Source of the DNA: Mycolicibacterium crocinum
Lineage (GTDB): Bacteria; Actinomycetota; Actinomycetes; Mycobacteriales; Mycobacteriaceae
Length of the DNA stretch: 64,000 nt
Assembly (NCBI RefSeq): GCF_022370635.2
Contig: NZ_CP092362.2
Location: 4,402,001 to 4,466,000 of the forward strand
Direction: 5' to 3'
Shown: positions 32,220 through 40,967 of the stretch, one piece after another
Layout: every line of letters begins with the position of its first letter
Position numbering within the stretch: position 1 is the stretch's first letter
Program-made: the position numbers and the translations under genes
Notes under the pieces: model-generated
The model's database searches: none
What the model saw: only the letters and a program-made list of their open reading frames with translations
Told to the model about the DNA's origin: nothing

Positions 32220-33334
32220 TGTCGAACGGCACAGTTCTGGTCACCGGAGCGTTCGGCCAAGTCGGCTGGCGCACCGCCGAAATCCTGCTACGCCGCGGGC
32301 ACACCGTCGTCGGCACCGATCTGCCGACCGACACATCTCGGACGGTCGCGGCACGACTGGCCGGCGCGGCCAACCCCGGAACATTCCTGCCGGTCTACGC
32401 CGACCTGACCGATGCCGACGCGGTGAGCCGCATGATCGGCGATCACCAGCCGACCGCGATCGTGCATCTGGCCGCCATGCTGTCGCCGGCGTCGTACCGG
32501 AATCCGAAGGTGGCCCGCCGCGTCAACGTCGGCGGCACCACCAACCTGGTGCAGGCGGCTGCCGCGCTGCCGTCACCGCCGATGATCGTGTATGCCTCCA
32601 GTGCGTCGGTCTACGGCTCACGCAACCCCTACCGCTATCCCGAATTGATCACTCCCGAAACACCGGTGAATCCGATCGACCAGTACGGCGAGGACAAGGT
32701 GCTCGCCGAAAAGGTCATCACCGACAGCGGGCTGCCGTACGCAATGCTGCGCCTGGCCGGCGTCATCTCCCCCGACGCCGCCGGCTCCATGAACGGCGAC
32801 TACCTCGTCCTCATGCGGGCGACCCCGGGCGACAACCGGTTGCACACCGTGGATGCCCGTGATGTCGCGTTGGCTTTCGCCAACGCCGTCGACCGGGCCA
32901 AGGCCGTCACCGGCAAGGTGCTGCTGATCGGCGGTGACGAAACCCACTTGCACACCCACCGTGACGTCGAAGACGACATGATGGCCGCGATGGGGCTGGG
33001 CCGGTTGGGTGAAGGCGCGAGCCTGCCCGGCGATCCCGACGACGACCGGGGGTGGAGCTTCACCGGCTGGTATGACACGACGGAATCCCAAGCGCTGCTC
33101 GACTTTCAGGAGCACCCCTGGTCGGAGACCGTGGCCTGGGTGGCCGGCTCTCAGAGCGGTGTGCTGAAAACCGCGCTCGGGGTCGCCGGGCCACTGATCA
33201 GGCCGGTGATGCGGCTGGCGCTGGCCGCACAGCGCCGCCAGGAAGGTCGCGGACGGTACGCCGACCCCTGGAACTTCATCGCGAGCAAGTACGGACCGGA
33301 GATCTTGGCCGGCGCGGGAAAGGAGCCGACGTGA
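32219..33334 (+). CDS. NAD-dependent epimerase/dehydratase (extended SDR)
   Basis: 371 residues from ATG 32219 (TGATG junction). TGAFGQVGWRTAEILLRRGH gives the TGxxGxxG loop of extended SDRs; VHLAAMLSP, YASSASVYGSRNPYR and the catalytic Tyr-x-x-x-Lys as YGEDK. The 3-beta-HSD/UDP-sugar epimerase family acts on sugars, sterols or dihydroflavonols. The context (SDR and acyl-CoA genes) favours a lipid or alicyclic alcohol over a sugar, but this is inference. The C-terminus has an extra hydrophobic region about 300-330. Confidence 0.86.
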   Translation: MSNGTVLVTGAFGQVGWRTAEILLRRGHTVVGTDLPTDTSRTVAARLAGAANPGTFLPVYADLTDADAVSRMIGDHQPTAIVHLAAMLSPASYRNPKVARRVNVGGTTNLVQAAAALPSPPMIVYASSASVYGSRNPYRYPELITPETPVNPIDQYGEDKVLAEKVITDSGLPYAMLRLAGVISPDAAGSMNGDYLVLMRATPGDNRLHTVDARDVALAFANAVDRAKAVTGKVLLIGGDETHLHTHRDVEDDMMAAMGLGRLGEGASLPGDPDDDRGWSFTGWYDTTESQALLDFQEHPWSETVAWVAGSQSGVLKTALGVAGPLIRPVMRLALAAQRRQEGRGRYADPWNFIASKYGPEILAGAGKEPT

Positions 33335-34116
33335 CCGGACGGTGCGCGGGCAAGGTGGCACTGGTGACCGGCAGCAGCCGCGGCCTCGGCAAGGCGATCG
33401 CGCAGCGACTGGCCGCAGAGGGTGCCACGGTGGTGTTGACCGCGCGGACCGCGGAACCCGATCCGAAATACGACGGCTCGCTGATTCAGACGAAAGCGGA
33501 GATCGAAAGCGCCGGTGGCACAGCCGTCACGATCGCGGCGGACCTGTCCGACTCCGCGGAACGCGAGCGGCTGTTCGCCGAGGCGGTGTCGCAGGTCGGC
33601 TCCCCCGACATCGTCGTCAACAACGCGGCGGTGACTTTCCTGCGTCCGCTGGACGGCTTCCCGGAGCGGCGGATGCGTCTGATGCTCGAGATGCATGTGG
33701 TCGCACCGCTGCATCTGACGCAGCTCGCCATCCCCGCCATGCGTGAAGGCGGCCGCGGATGGGTGCTCAACCTCACCTCGGTCGGCGGTGACCTGCCGTC
33801 CGGGCCGCCGTTCTCTGAGTTCGACCGCACCGCCGGGTTCGGGATCTACGGCACGGTCAAGGCCGCGATGAATCGGATGACGAAAAGCCTTGCCGCCGAA
33901 CTGTATGACGACGGTATCGCGGTCAATGCGGCAGCACCGACCAATCCGGTGGCCACACCGGGCGCAGGCACCCTGGACCTGGCCAAGACCGACACCGAGG
34001 ACATCGAACTCATCACCCGGACCGCCTTGGAACTGTGCACAGGTGACCCGTCGACCTTGACCGGCCGCATCGCGCACACCCAGACCTTCCTGCGCGAGAT
34101 CGGTGTGCTGAGCTGA
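33331..34116 (+). CDS. SDR family oxidoreductase
   Basis: 261 residues from GTG 33331, overlapping the epimerase stop as GTGA. Cofactor loop TGSSRGLG, VNNAAVTF in place of NNAG, NLTSVGG, then the active-site YGTVKAAMNRMTKSLAAEL. Resembles the FabG-like group that includes fadA-linked 3-hydroxyacyl dehydrogenases. The Arg after beta-2 (LTART) suggests NADP. Its stop codon TGA overlaps the next gene's likely CTG start. Confidence 0.88.
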   Translation: MTGRCAGKVALVTGSSRGLGKAIAQRLAAEGATVVLTARTAEPDPKYDGSLIQTKAEIESAGGTAVTIAADLSDSAERERLFAEAVSQVGSPDIVVNNAAVTFLRPLDGFPERRMRLMLEMHVVAPLHLTQLAIPAMREGGRGWVLNLTSVGGDLPSGPPFSEFDRTAGFGIYGTVKAAMNRMTKSLAAELYDDGIAVNAAAPTNPVATPGAGTLDLAKTDTEDIELITRTALELCTGDPSTLTGRIAHTQTFLREIGVLS

Positions 34117-35078
34117 CCGCCGAGCTCCTCGACGAGCTGCGGACTCGCCTTGCACCCAAGCGCATTTCGGGGCTGCGGCCATTGGCCGGCGGAGCGTCGA
34201 GCCTGACGTTCGCCGGTGAGCTCGCCGGACGTCGCATCGTGGTGAAGGTCGCACCGCCGGGACACGCCCCCATCGCCCATCGCGACGTGCTCCGCCAGGC
34301 CAAAATCATTCGCGCCCTGGGGCCAGCCGGGGTTCCGGTGCCAGAGATCCTGTTCGACGACGCCGGCGAACCACCGGAGATACCGCCGTTGTTCGTGATG
34401 TCGTTCTCGGACGGGATATCGGTCGAGCCGCTGTTCGACGCCGGTCAGGCCGGTTCTGAGGCCGTGGTGGCCGAGCGCTTTCGGCAGGCCGCCCGGATCC
34501 TGGCGGCAGTGCACCGGCTTTCCCCTGCCGAGCTCGGCCTCGCTGACGAGCCTGTCGTCGCGCCCGTAACTGAAGTCGACAAATGGTGTCGCACACTGCA
34601 AACGGTGGATCCTGCGCTGGCACCCGGATGGTCGGACGTCGCGGATGCGCTGCGCGCCACCACCCCGCCCGCATCCGGACCGGCGGTCGTGCACGGCGAC
34701 TTCCGGTTGGGCAACCTACTGGCCGACGAACTGGGTGTCACGGCCGTGATCGACTGGGAGATCTGGTCGGTCGGCGACCCGCGGGTGGATGTCGGCTGGT
34801 TTCTGATCAACTCCGACCCGGACACCTACCGCCGGATCACCCCCTACCGCGGTACGACTCCGCCGGTGGATGAACTGGCCGCCGCGTACCGGGAGGCGTT
34901 GGGCAGCAGCACACCTCATCTGGAGTGGTTTCACGCGCTGGCCTGCTTCAAGTCCACTGCCACCTGGTCGTTGATCGTCAAGCACAACCGGCGACGGGCG
35001 ACGCCGGACCCGGAACTGGAGGCGATGGCCGCAAGCTTGCCGAGCCTGCTCGCGAAAGCCCGGCAGTACCTGACTTAG
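34113..35078 (+). CDS. Aminoglycoside phosphotransferase-family kinase (ACAD10/11-N-like)
   Basis: About 321 residues. Nucleotide loop LAGGASSLTFAG, lysine in RIVVKVAP, catalytic VVHGDFRLGNLLAD (HGD-x5-N) and metal-binding VIDWEIWSVGDP: a complete APH-fold kinase. In the ACAD10/LvaA group such kinases phosphorylate 4-hydroxyacyl-CoA. No ATG or GTG precedes the loop; the homologous N-terminus (LTAELLDELRTRLAP) needs the CTG at 34113, which overlaps the SDR stop. A TTG at 34182 would leave only one residue before the loop. Ends in a 4-nt overlap with the convergent acyl-CoA dehydrogenase. Confidence 0.85.
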   Translation: MTAELLDELRTRLAPKRISGLRPLAGGASSLTFAGELAGRRIVVKVAPPGHAPIAHRDVLRQAKIIRALGPAGVPVPEILFDDAGEPPEIPPLFVMSFSDGISVEPLFDAGQAGSEAVVAERFRQAARILAAVHRLSPAELGLADEPVVAPVTEVDKWCRTLQTVDPALAPGWSDVADALRATTPPASGPAVVHGDFRLGNLLADELGVTAVIDWEIWSVGDPRVDVGWFLINSDPDTYRRITPYRGTTPPVDELAAAYREALGSSTPHLEWFHALACFKSTATWSLIVKHNRRRATPDPELEAMAASLPSLLAKARQYLT

Positions 35079-36373
35079 TTGCGAGGAATGCCGGCCAGCT
35101 TGTCGGCGAACTTCTCTTCGGCGGCGGCACGCAGCCGCAGCAGGTGCTCGGACGGAAACAGATCCGGTGCCGGTTCGCGGTTCTTGAGCAACAACCGGGC
35201 CAGGGTCACTTTGTGCACCTCGGTCGGACCGTCAGCCAGCCCCAGCACGAACGACTCGGTCAGGTACTGCACGAACGGCATCTCGTGGCTGGTCCCCAGC
35301 GAGCCGTGAATCTGCAAGGCGCGCGCGGACACGTCGTGCAACACCTTCTGCATCATCGCCTTGACCGCCGAGATGTCGGCACGCACCGCCTTGTAATCGT
35401 TGTACTGATCGATCTTCCACGCGGTCTGCAAGGTAAGCAGCCGGAACGCCTCGATCTCCATCCAGGAATCGGCGACCATCTCCTGCACCATCTGCTTGTC
35501 CGCCAACACGCTGCCCTGGGTGTACCGCGACACAGCCCGCTCACAGATCATGTCGAAGATCCGCCGTACCAGGCCGACGGTCCGCATCGCATGATGAATC
35601 CGGCCGCCGCCCAAGCGAGTCTGCGCCACCACGAAGGCGCCGCCGCGCGGGCCGAGCATGTGATCGGCAGGCACCCGAACGTTCTCATAGCGCACGTATC
35701 CCTCACGGCCACCACCGCCGAGCGGCTGGTAACCCAGGCCCACGTCACGCAGCACGTTGATGCCGGGCGTGCCACCGGGCAACACAAACATCGAATACCG
35801 CTCGTAAGGTGCAGCATCCGGATCGGTCATCGCCATCACGATGATGAAGGACGCCTTCGAGGCGAACGACGAGTACCACTTCTCGCCGTTGATGACCCAG
35901 TGGTCGCCATCCTGCACGGCGGTCGTTTCGAAGATCTTCGGATCCGCACCGCCCTGCGGTTCGGTCATCGAGAAGCAGGAGATGATGCGGTTGTCCAGCA
36001 GCGGCTCGAGGTACCGCTCCTTGAGCTCCGGTGTGCCGTAGTGCGCGAGGATCTCGCTGTTACCCGAGTCCGGGGCCTGCGAACCGAAAACGATTGGCGC
36101 GCATTCTGATCGGCCGAGGATTTCGTTGAGCAGCGCCAGCTTCACCTGGCCGTAGCCCGGTCCGCCCAGGTGCGGGCCCAGGTGGGTGGCCCACAACCCG
36201 CGCTCCTTGACGATCTGCTGCAGCGGCGGAATCAGGGCCTGGCGAACCGGATCGGTGAGGTCGTGCGACTCCTTGACGATGTAGTCGATCGGCTCACACT
36301 CCTCGCGGACGAACTCTTCGACCCACTTGAGTTGATCCGCCCACTCCGGGTCGGTGGAGAAATCCCAAGACAT
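35075..36373 (-). CDS. Acyl-CoA dehydrogenase
   Basis: 432 residues from ATG 36373 (AAGGGA upstream). N-terminal helices to about 130, CFSMTEPQGGADP, beta domain with GEKWYSS, then the C-terminal helical domain with ALQIHGSLGTSHEMP and LADGPTEVHKVTLARLLL. The length and the SMTEP/ADGPTEVHK pattern match the ACAD10/11-like group that partners APH-fold kinases in removing a 4-hydroxyl group. FAD-dependent alpha-beta desaturation of acyl-CoA. First in a minus-strand unit only in location: it ends the thiolase-hydratase-ACAD series. Gap of 19 nt to the hydratase. Confidence 0.93.
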   Translation of the reverse strand: MSWDFSTDPEWADQLKWVEEFVREECEPIDYIVKESHDLTDPVRQALIPPLQQIVKERGLWATHLGPHLGGPGYGQVKLALLNEILGRSECAPIVFGSQAPDSGNSEILAHYGTPELKERYLEPLLDNRIISCFSMTEPQGGADPKIFETTAVQDGDHWVINGEKWYSSFASKASFIIVMAMTDPDAAPYERYSMFVLPGGTPGINVLRDVGLGYQPLGGGGREGYVRYENVRVPADHMLGPRGGAFVVAQTRLGGGRIHHAMRTVGLVRRIFDMICERAVSRYTQGSVLADKQMVQEMVADSWMEIEAFRLLTLQTAWKIDQYNDYKAVRADISAVKAMMQKVLHDVSARALQIHGSLGTSHEMPFVQYLTESFVLGLADGPTEVHKVTLARLLLKNREPAPDLFPSEHLLRLRAAAEEKFADKLAGIPRN

Positions 36374-36392
36374 ACGTTGACGTCCCTTCCGG

Positions 36393-37166
36393 TTAGGACC
36401 ATCTGGATCTGCGGGCGGCCGCGTCATCGGTCGCGTGGCTGAGCACCTGATTGCGGTTCTCCAGTTCCAACGCCGGGCCCAGGCCCGCGGCCGCGATGTT
36501 GACCTGCAGCGCACGTTTCGTCAGCTGAACACCCAGCGGGGCCAATTCCGCCACGCCGCGGGCGATGTCAATGGATCGCTCGACCAGTTCCTCGGGAGCG
36601 ACCAGTTGACTGACCAGACCGCGGCGATCGGCCTCCTCGGCCGACACGGTGCGACCGGTGAGCATCCAATCGGCGGCAATCCCGGCACCGACGATGCGCG
36701 GTAGGTGATAGCTCATGCCCATCTCCGCGCCCGACAACCCCAGCAGGATCGCCGCGTTGCCGAATTTCGCTGCGGTGGAGCCGATCCGGATGTCCGCAGC
36801 CAGGGTCAACGCCAGTCCGGCACCCACACACGCACCGTTGACGGCCGCGATCACCGCCTGCGGCAGGTCGGCGACCGCGCGCACCAGGCTCGCCATCGCC
36901 TCCTGGAATCGCAGCCGGTCGATGGCCGGGGCGCTGGCGTCGAGCATGCCTGGACCGAAGTTTCGGATGTCGATGCCGGAACAGAACCCGCGCCCGGCGC
37001 CGGTGATCACCACCGCATGCACCGACGTGTCGTCGGCCAGCGACGCCAGCGTGCGCGCGAGCTCGTCGCGCATGAGCTCGTTGATCGCGTTGAGTTGCTT
37101 CGGGCGGTTGAGCCGGATGAGCAGGACGCCGTCGGCGGGCGTCTCGAGCTCGAGCGTCTCGGTCAT
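36393..37166 (-). CDS. Enoyl-CoA hydratase/isomerase family protein
   Basis: 257 residues from ATG 37166, sharing one base with the thiolase stop. RLNRPKQLNAINELM, oxyanion loop GRGFCSGIDIRNF, AAVNGACVGAGLALTLAADIRI, and GLSGAEMGMSYHLPRIVG in the catalytic region. A typical crotonase; whether hydratase or isomerase cannot be told, since one catalytic Glu position differs from the standard pair. Works between the acyl-CoA dehydrogenase and thiolase next to it. Confidence 0.92.
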   Translation of the reverse strand: MTETLELETPADGVLLIRLNRPKQLNAINELMRDELARTLASLADDTSVHAVVITGAGRGFCSGIDIRNFGPGMLDASAPAIDRLRFQEAMASLVRAVADLPQAVIAAVNGACVGAGLALTLAADIRIGSTAAKFGNAAILLGLSGAEMGMSYHLPRIVGAGIAADWMLTGRTVSAEEADRRGLVSQLVAPEELVERSIDIARGVAELAPLGVQLTKRALQVNIAAAGLGPALELENRNQVLSHATDDAAARRSRWS

Positions 37167-38368
37167 CAGACCCGCTCGATGATTGTCGCGGTGCCCATGC
37201 CGCCACCGGTACACATGGTGACCAGGCCGGTGTTGAGGTCGCGGCGCTCCAGCTCGTCGAGCACGGTGCCGATGAGCATCGCGCCGGTCGCCCCGATCGG
37301 GTGTCCCAACGCGATGGCACCGCCGTTGACGTTGACCCGCTCCGGATCAAGGCCGAGATCGCGAATTGCTTTGAGCGGCACCGCGGCGAACGCCTCGTTG
37401 ATCTCCCACAGGTCGATATCGCCGACGGCCATTCCGGCCTTGGCCAGAGCACGCTCGGCGGCTGGGCCGGGGGCGGTGAGCATGATGATCGGCTCGCTAC
37501 CGATCGCCGCGGCAGCGCGCACGCGAGCGCGCGGCGTCGCACCGTGGGCCTTCGCCCACTCACCGGAGGAGACTGTGACCACCGCGGCGCCGTCGACAAC
37601 GCCCGACGAGTTGCCCGCGTGGTGGACGTGGTCGATGCGCTCAACCTCGGGGTAACGGCTCAAGCAGATCTCGTCGAAGCTGAGGATCTCGCCGTCGGCC
37701 CGAGCCGCGCCCATGCGCTCAAAGGCGGGTGGCAGCTTCGCGAGCTTCTCCAATGTGGTTCCCTCCCTGGGATGTTCGTCTTTGTCGGCAACGACATCGC
37801 CCGCGGCGTTTCGAACCGCGATCAGCGACCGGTCGAAATATCCGCCCGCGATCGCCGCCGACGCGCGGTCCTGGCTGGTCACCGCGAACGCGTCGACGTC
37901 CGCCCTGCCGAAACCTTCGAGCGAGGCGATCAGATCCGCCGAAATGCCTTGCGGAACTGTCGGATACAGCTGCCGAAAGGCAGGATTGGCGCCGTCGATC
38001 GTCGGCGAGCCGACGGTGACGTTCCACCGCGACATCGACTCCACGCCACCGGCGACCACCAACTCCTGCTGGCCGCTCGCGATCCCCGCGGCAGCCACCG
38101 TGACGGCCTGCTGCCCCGAGCCGCAGAACCGGTTCAACGTCATTCCCGGAACACTCTGCGGCCAGCCCGCCAGCAACAGCGACAGTCTGGCGATGTCGTC
38201 GCCGTGCTCACCCGACAGAATGCCGTTGCCTGCGATCACGTCGTCGACGTCGGCAGGGTCGAAGCCCACTCGCTCGGCAGCCGCAGCAAGGCACTGCCCC
38301 AACAGATCCTGTGGATGGACGCCGTGGAATGCGCCATCGGCGCGACCCCGGCCGCGGGGAGTGCGCAC
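37166..38368 (-). CDS. Acetyl-CoA C-acyltransferase (beta-ketothiolase, FadA-like)
   Basis: 400 residues if started at GTG 38368. All thiolase catalytic elements are present: NRFCGSGQQAV (nucleophilic Cys), NEAFAAVPL, GGAIALGHPIGATGA (His) and CTGGGMG (second Cys). The family N-terminus (R-D-A-L-I-L-D-A-V-R-T-P) lies just upstream in frame and would begin at 38395, where the codon is ATC, with AAGGGGG 6 nt before it. So either ATC is used or a start was mutated and GTG is now used. Cleaves 3-ketoacyl-CoA; last step of this beta-oxidation unit. Confidence 0.92.
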   Translation of the reverse strand: MRTPRGRGRADGAFHGVHPQDLLGQCLAAAAERVGFDPADVDDVIAGNGILSGEHGDDIARLSLLLAGWPQSVPGMTLNRFCGSGQQAVTVAAAGIASGQQELVVAGGVESMSRWNVTVGSPTIDGANPAFRQLYPTVPQGISADLIASLEGFGRADVDAFAVTSQDRASAAIAGGYFDRSLIAVRNAAGDVVADKDEHPREGTTLEKLAKLPPAFERMGAARADGEILSFDEICLSRYPEVERIDHVHHAGNSSGVVDGAAVVTVSSGEWAKAHGATPRARVRAAAAIGSEPIIMLTAPGPAAERALAKAGMAVGDIDLWEINEAFAAVPLKAIRDLGLDPERVNVNGGAIALGHPIGATGAMLIGTVLDELERRDLNTGLVTMCTGGGMGTATIIERV

Positions 38369-38434
38369 CGCGTCGAGGATGAGCGCGTCTCTGATGGCCG
38401 GCCCCCTTCATCGGAATGCTGCTTCGCTGAATGC

Positions 38435-38449
38435 GAGAATTGTGTTCTC
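38435..38449. promoter_or_regulatory. Inverted repeat GAGAA-TTGTG-TTCTC upstream of the thiolase operon
   Basis: Perfect 5-bp arms with a 5-nt spacer, 40-54 nt before the ATC at which the conserved thiolase reading frame begins, in the 159-bp gap to the divergent secreted-protein gene (38528). Arm sequence and spacing match the palindrome at 7127-7141 before a P450. A shared acyl-CoA- or substrate-responsive repressor is possible. Confidence 0.42.
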
Positions 38450-38527
38450 TAGCGCACTGTCGCATAGAAGGGTCCCGCACACAAGGAAACCGGCGCCGGT
38501 GCCGACTTTCCCATGTCAAACTGAGCC

Positions 38528-38941
38528 ATGAGCTTTGTCCGGGCGGGTTCTGCGATCGCACTGGCTGCGGTGTGCGTGGCGAGTTCGTCGGCTCCGGCCG
38601 GCGCCGAAGAGCCAATGCACCAAGTCACCTACAGCGTCTTCTCGGAGCTGCCGTTCCGTGCCGCGGACATCTATTACCGGGACTCCGAACCCGCGAACTG
38701 GGCGGACTACAGCCACGATCCGTACGTGTTCAGCCCGAAGGTCGAGGCCGATATCGGGCCCGGCAAGAAGTGGGTTCTCAACGTGCAGTTGGCGAACCCC
38801 GACGAGTGGGCGATGGTGGCGGCGACCAGCGGGCAGTCACCCACCCCGCCGAACATTCACTGCGTGCTTGCCGTCGACGGCGTCGTCGTCGCGGAGAACT
38901 CGGGCGCCAAGGGCGCGCTCTGCTCGCTGCGCCACTGGTGA
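38528..38941 (+). CDS. Small secreted protein, paralogue of the protein at 42946
   Basis: 137 residues with a signal peptide (hydrophobic 8-22, cleavage after PAGA about residue 26). The mature part shows IYYRD, YSHDPYVFSP, a conserved Cys pair (HCVLAV and GALCS) and the ending RHW. The protein at 42946 has the same elements in the same order, so the two are paralogues. Family not recognised; a beta-sandwich secreted domain is likely. The last 85 nt overlap, on the opposite strand, the end of a TetR gene; the conserved ending supports this frame as real. Confidence 0.83.
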   Translation: MSFVRAGSAIALAAVCVASSSAPAGAEEPMHQVTYSVFSELPFRAADIYYRDSEPANWADYSHDPYVFSPKVEADIGPGKKWVLNVQLANPDEWAMVAATSGQSPTPPNIHCVLAVDGVVVAENSGAKGALCSLRHW

Positions 38942-39543
38942 ACTAGGCCGTCGTCGATCTGCGGCGGCCCCTCGATCTGCGTGAGGAAGCGCTCGACGAG
39001 TTCCATGGTTTCGGCGTGGCCGGCCGTCACACCCAGCGCCTCGCCGAGCATCACGACCGTCGACAATCCGGTCAACAGGATCGACCACACCACCGGCGGC
39101 ACCTCGCTGGGCAGTGCCCCGTGCCGTTCCAGCGCGGTGACGAACGCCTGGCGCTGCTGCTCGCGGAACACCTCGGCATAGCGGGACATCTCCGCACGCA
39201 GTGCCTTGCGGTGATTGGCCAGCGCTGCCATCTCCATCGTCAGCCGGCTGGCTTCGGGATTGATACCGAATCGCCACAGCGCCCACAGCGGTTGCGGCGA
39301 GGCGAGTGCGTACTGATGGGCTTCCATCCCTTGGTCGGCGTAGCGGCGGAAGATCTCCAGGAACAGGTCGTCCATCGTGCGGAAGTAATAGTGCACGAGC
39401 TGCGGTTTGAGGCCGGCCTTCTCGGCGACCCGACGCGACGTGACCGCCGCGTAGCCCTCCTCGATCAGCAGCTGTTCGGCGGCATCCAACAGCACCACGC
39501 GATTCTTCGCGTCGGGCGCACCGATCCGCCGCGCCGATGCCAT
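38857..39543 (-). CDS. TetR family transcriptional regulator
   Basis: 228 residues from ATG 39543. Helix-turn-helix near 15-60 (LLDAAEQLLIEEGYAAVTSRRVAEKAGLKPQLVHYYFRTMDDLF). The C-terminal 28 residues or so (QWRSEQSAPLAPEFSATTTP) are read from the antisense of the secreted-protein gene, an 85-nt convergent overlap. The natural end may be recent read-through after loss of a stop. Divergent from the P450 at 39683 across a 139-bp gap, so it probably controls that P450. Confidence 0.9.
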   Translation of the reverse strand: MASARRIGAPDAKNRVVLLDAAEQLLIEEGYAAVTSRRVAEKAGLKPQLVHYYFRTMDDLFLEIFRRYADQGMEAHQYALASPQPLWALWRFGINPEASRLTMEMAALANHRKALRAEMSRYAEVFREQQRQAFVTALERHGALPSEVPPVVWSILLTGLSTVVMLGEALGVTAGHAETMELVERFLTQIEGPPQIDDGLVHQWRSEQSAPLAPEFSATTTPSTASTQ

Positions 39544-39682
39544 GTGCCACCTCGTTCTTTCCCTGACCGCCGATCGAACACGCCGATCGTACGTGGGTCG
39601 ATGGGATGCAGCCTTGACCACGCACTTTACGCCATGCTAAGCAGGTGCACAGCATTCAGCCCGCTTGGAGGAAAAAACGCAT

Positions 39683-40960
39683 ATGACCGATTTCGCCACC
39701 GTTGACTTCCTCACCGATCAGTCGCTGGTTCCCGACCCCTACCCGTACTACGACTACCTGCGCGAGCAGAGCCCGGTTCTGCGGCTCGAGCCGCACGGTT
39801 TCGTCGCCGTCACCGGATACGAGGAGGCGTTGGAGGTCTACAAAAACCCCGAGGACTTCTCCAACATCGTGGCCCTCGGCGGCCCCTTCCCGCCCCTGCC
39901 GTTCACCCCGGAGGGCGACGACCTCAATGCGCAGATCGACGCGCACCGCAACCAATTCCCGATGTACGAGCACATGGTGACGATGGATCCGCCGGACCAC
40001 ACCAAGGCGCGCTCGCTGCTGAGCCGGCTGCTGACCCCCAAGCGGCTCAAGGAAAACGAAGACTTCATGTGGAAACTCGCCGACCGCCAACTCGACGAGT
40101 TCATCTCGCTGGGCCACAGCGAGTTCCTGGCTGAATACGCAAAACCGTTCTCGCTGTTGGTGATTGCCGACCTCCTCGGCGTTCCCGAAGAGGATCATAA
40201 AGAATTCCGCACCGTACTCGGGGCCGACCGGCCGGGTGCGCGGGTGGGCAACCTCGACCACGAGAAGATGGGCCTCAACCCCCTGGAGTTCCTGGACGAG
40301 AAGTTCTGTAACTACCTCGAAGAGCGTCGCCGCAACCCGCGCGGGGATGTGCTGACCGATCTGGCGACCGCCAAGTACCCGGACGGCTCGACCCCGGAGG
40401 TCATCGACGTGGCCCGCACCGCGACGTTCCTATTCGCCGCCGGGCAGGAGACCACCGCCAAACTGCTGTCGGCGGCGATCAAGGCACTGGTCGAGCGGCC
40501 CGACCTGCAGCAGGCCCTGCGCGAGGACCGCAGCCTGATCCCGACGTTCGTCGAGGAGTCACTGCGCCTGGAGAGCCCGGTCAAGAGCGACTCCCGGCTG
40601 GCTCGCCGTTCGTCGAAGGTCGGCGGGATGGACATCAAGGCAGGCACGGTCGTGATGGTGCTGCCCGGCGCGGCCAACCGCGATCCGCGGCGATTCACCG
40701 ATCCCCACGAATTCCAGGTCCGCAGGCCCAACGTCCGTGAGCACATCGCATTCGGCCGCGGCGTGCATTCCTGCCCGGGCGCGCCGCTGGCGCGGGTCGA
40801 GGGCCGAGTGTCCCTGGAGCGCATGCTGGACCGGATGGGCGAGATCACCGTCGACGAGGAATTCCACGGACCTGCCGACGACCGTCGGTTCAGCTACGAG
40901 CCGACCTACATCCTGCGTGGGCTGGCCGACATCCACGTGAAGTTCACCGGCAGAGGCTGA
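39683..40960 (+). CDS. Cytochrome P450
   Basis: 425 residues from ATG 39683 with GGAGG 11 nt upstream. I-helix AAGQETT at about 252-258, ExxR in EESLRLE, heme loop FGRGVHSCPG with ligand C364. A complete class I bacterial P450, distinct from the three others in this window. Single gene, divergent from a TetR, and ended by a short GC-rich hairpin. No ferredoxin is adjacent. The 139-bp gap holds a TTGACC at about 39613 and CCGATCG repeats but no clear palindrome. Confidence 0.94.
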   Translation: MTDFATVDFLTDQSLVPDPYPYYDYLREQSPVLRLEPHGFVAVTGYEEALEVYKNPEDFSNIVALGGPFPPLPFTPEGDDLNAQIDAHRNQFPMYEHMVTMDPPDHTKARSLLSRLLTPKRLKENEDFMWKLADRQLDEFISLGHSEFLAEYAKPFSLLVIADLLGVPEEDHKEFRTVLGADRPGARVGNLDHEKMGLNPLEFLDEKFCNYLEERRRNPRGDVLTDLATAKYPDGSTPEVIDVARTATFLFAAGQETTAKLLSAAIKALVERPDLQQALREDRSLIPTFVEESLRLESPVKSDSRLARRSSKVGGMDIKAGTVVMVLPGAANRDPRRFTDPHEFQVRRPNVREHIAFGRGVHSCPGAPLARVEGRVSLERMLDRMGEITVDEEFHGPADDRRFSYEPTYILRGLADIHVKFTGRG

Positions 40961-40967
40961 CGCTGTC

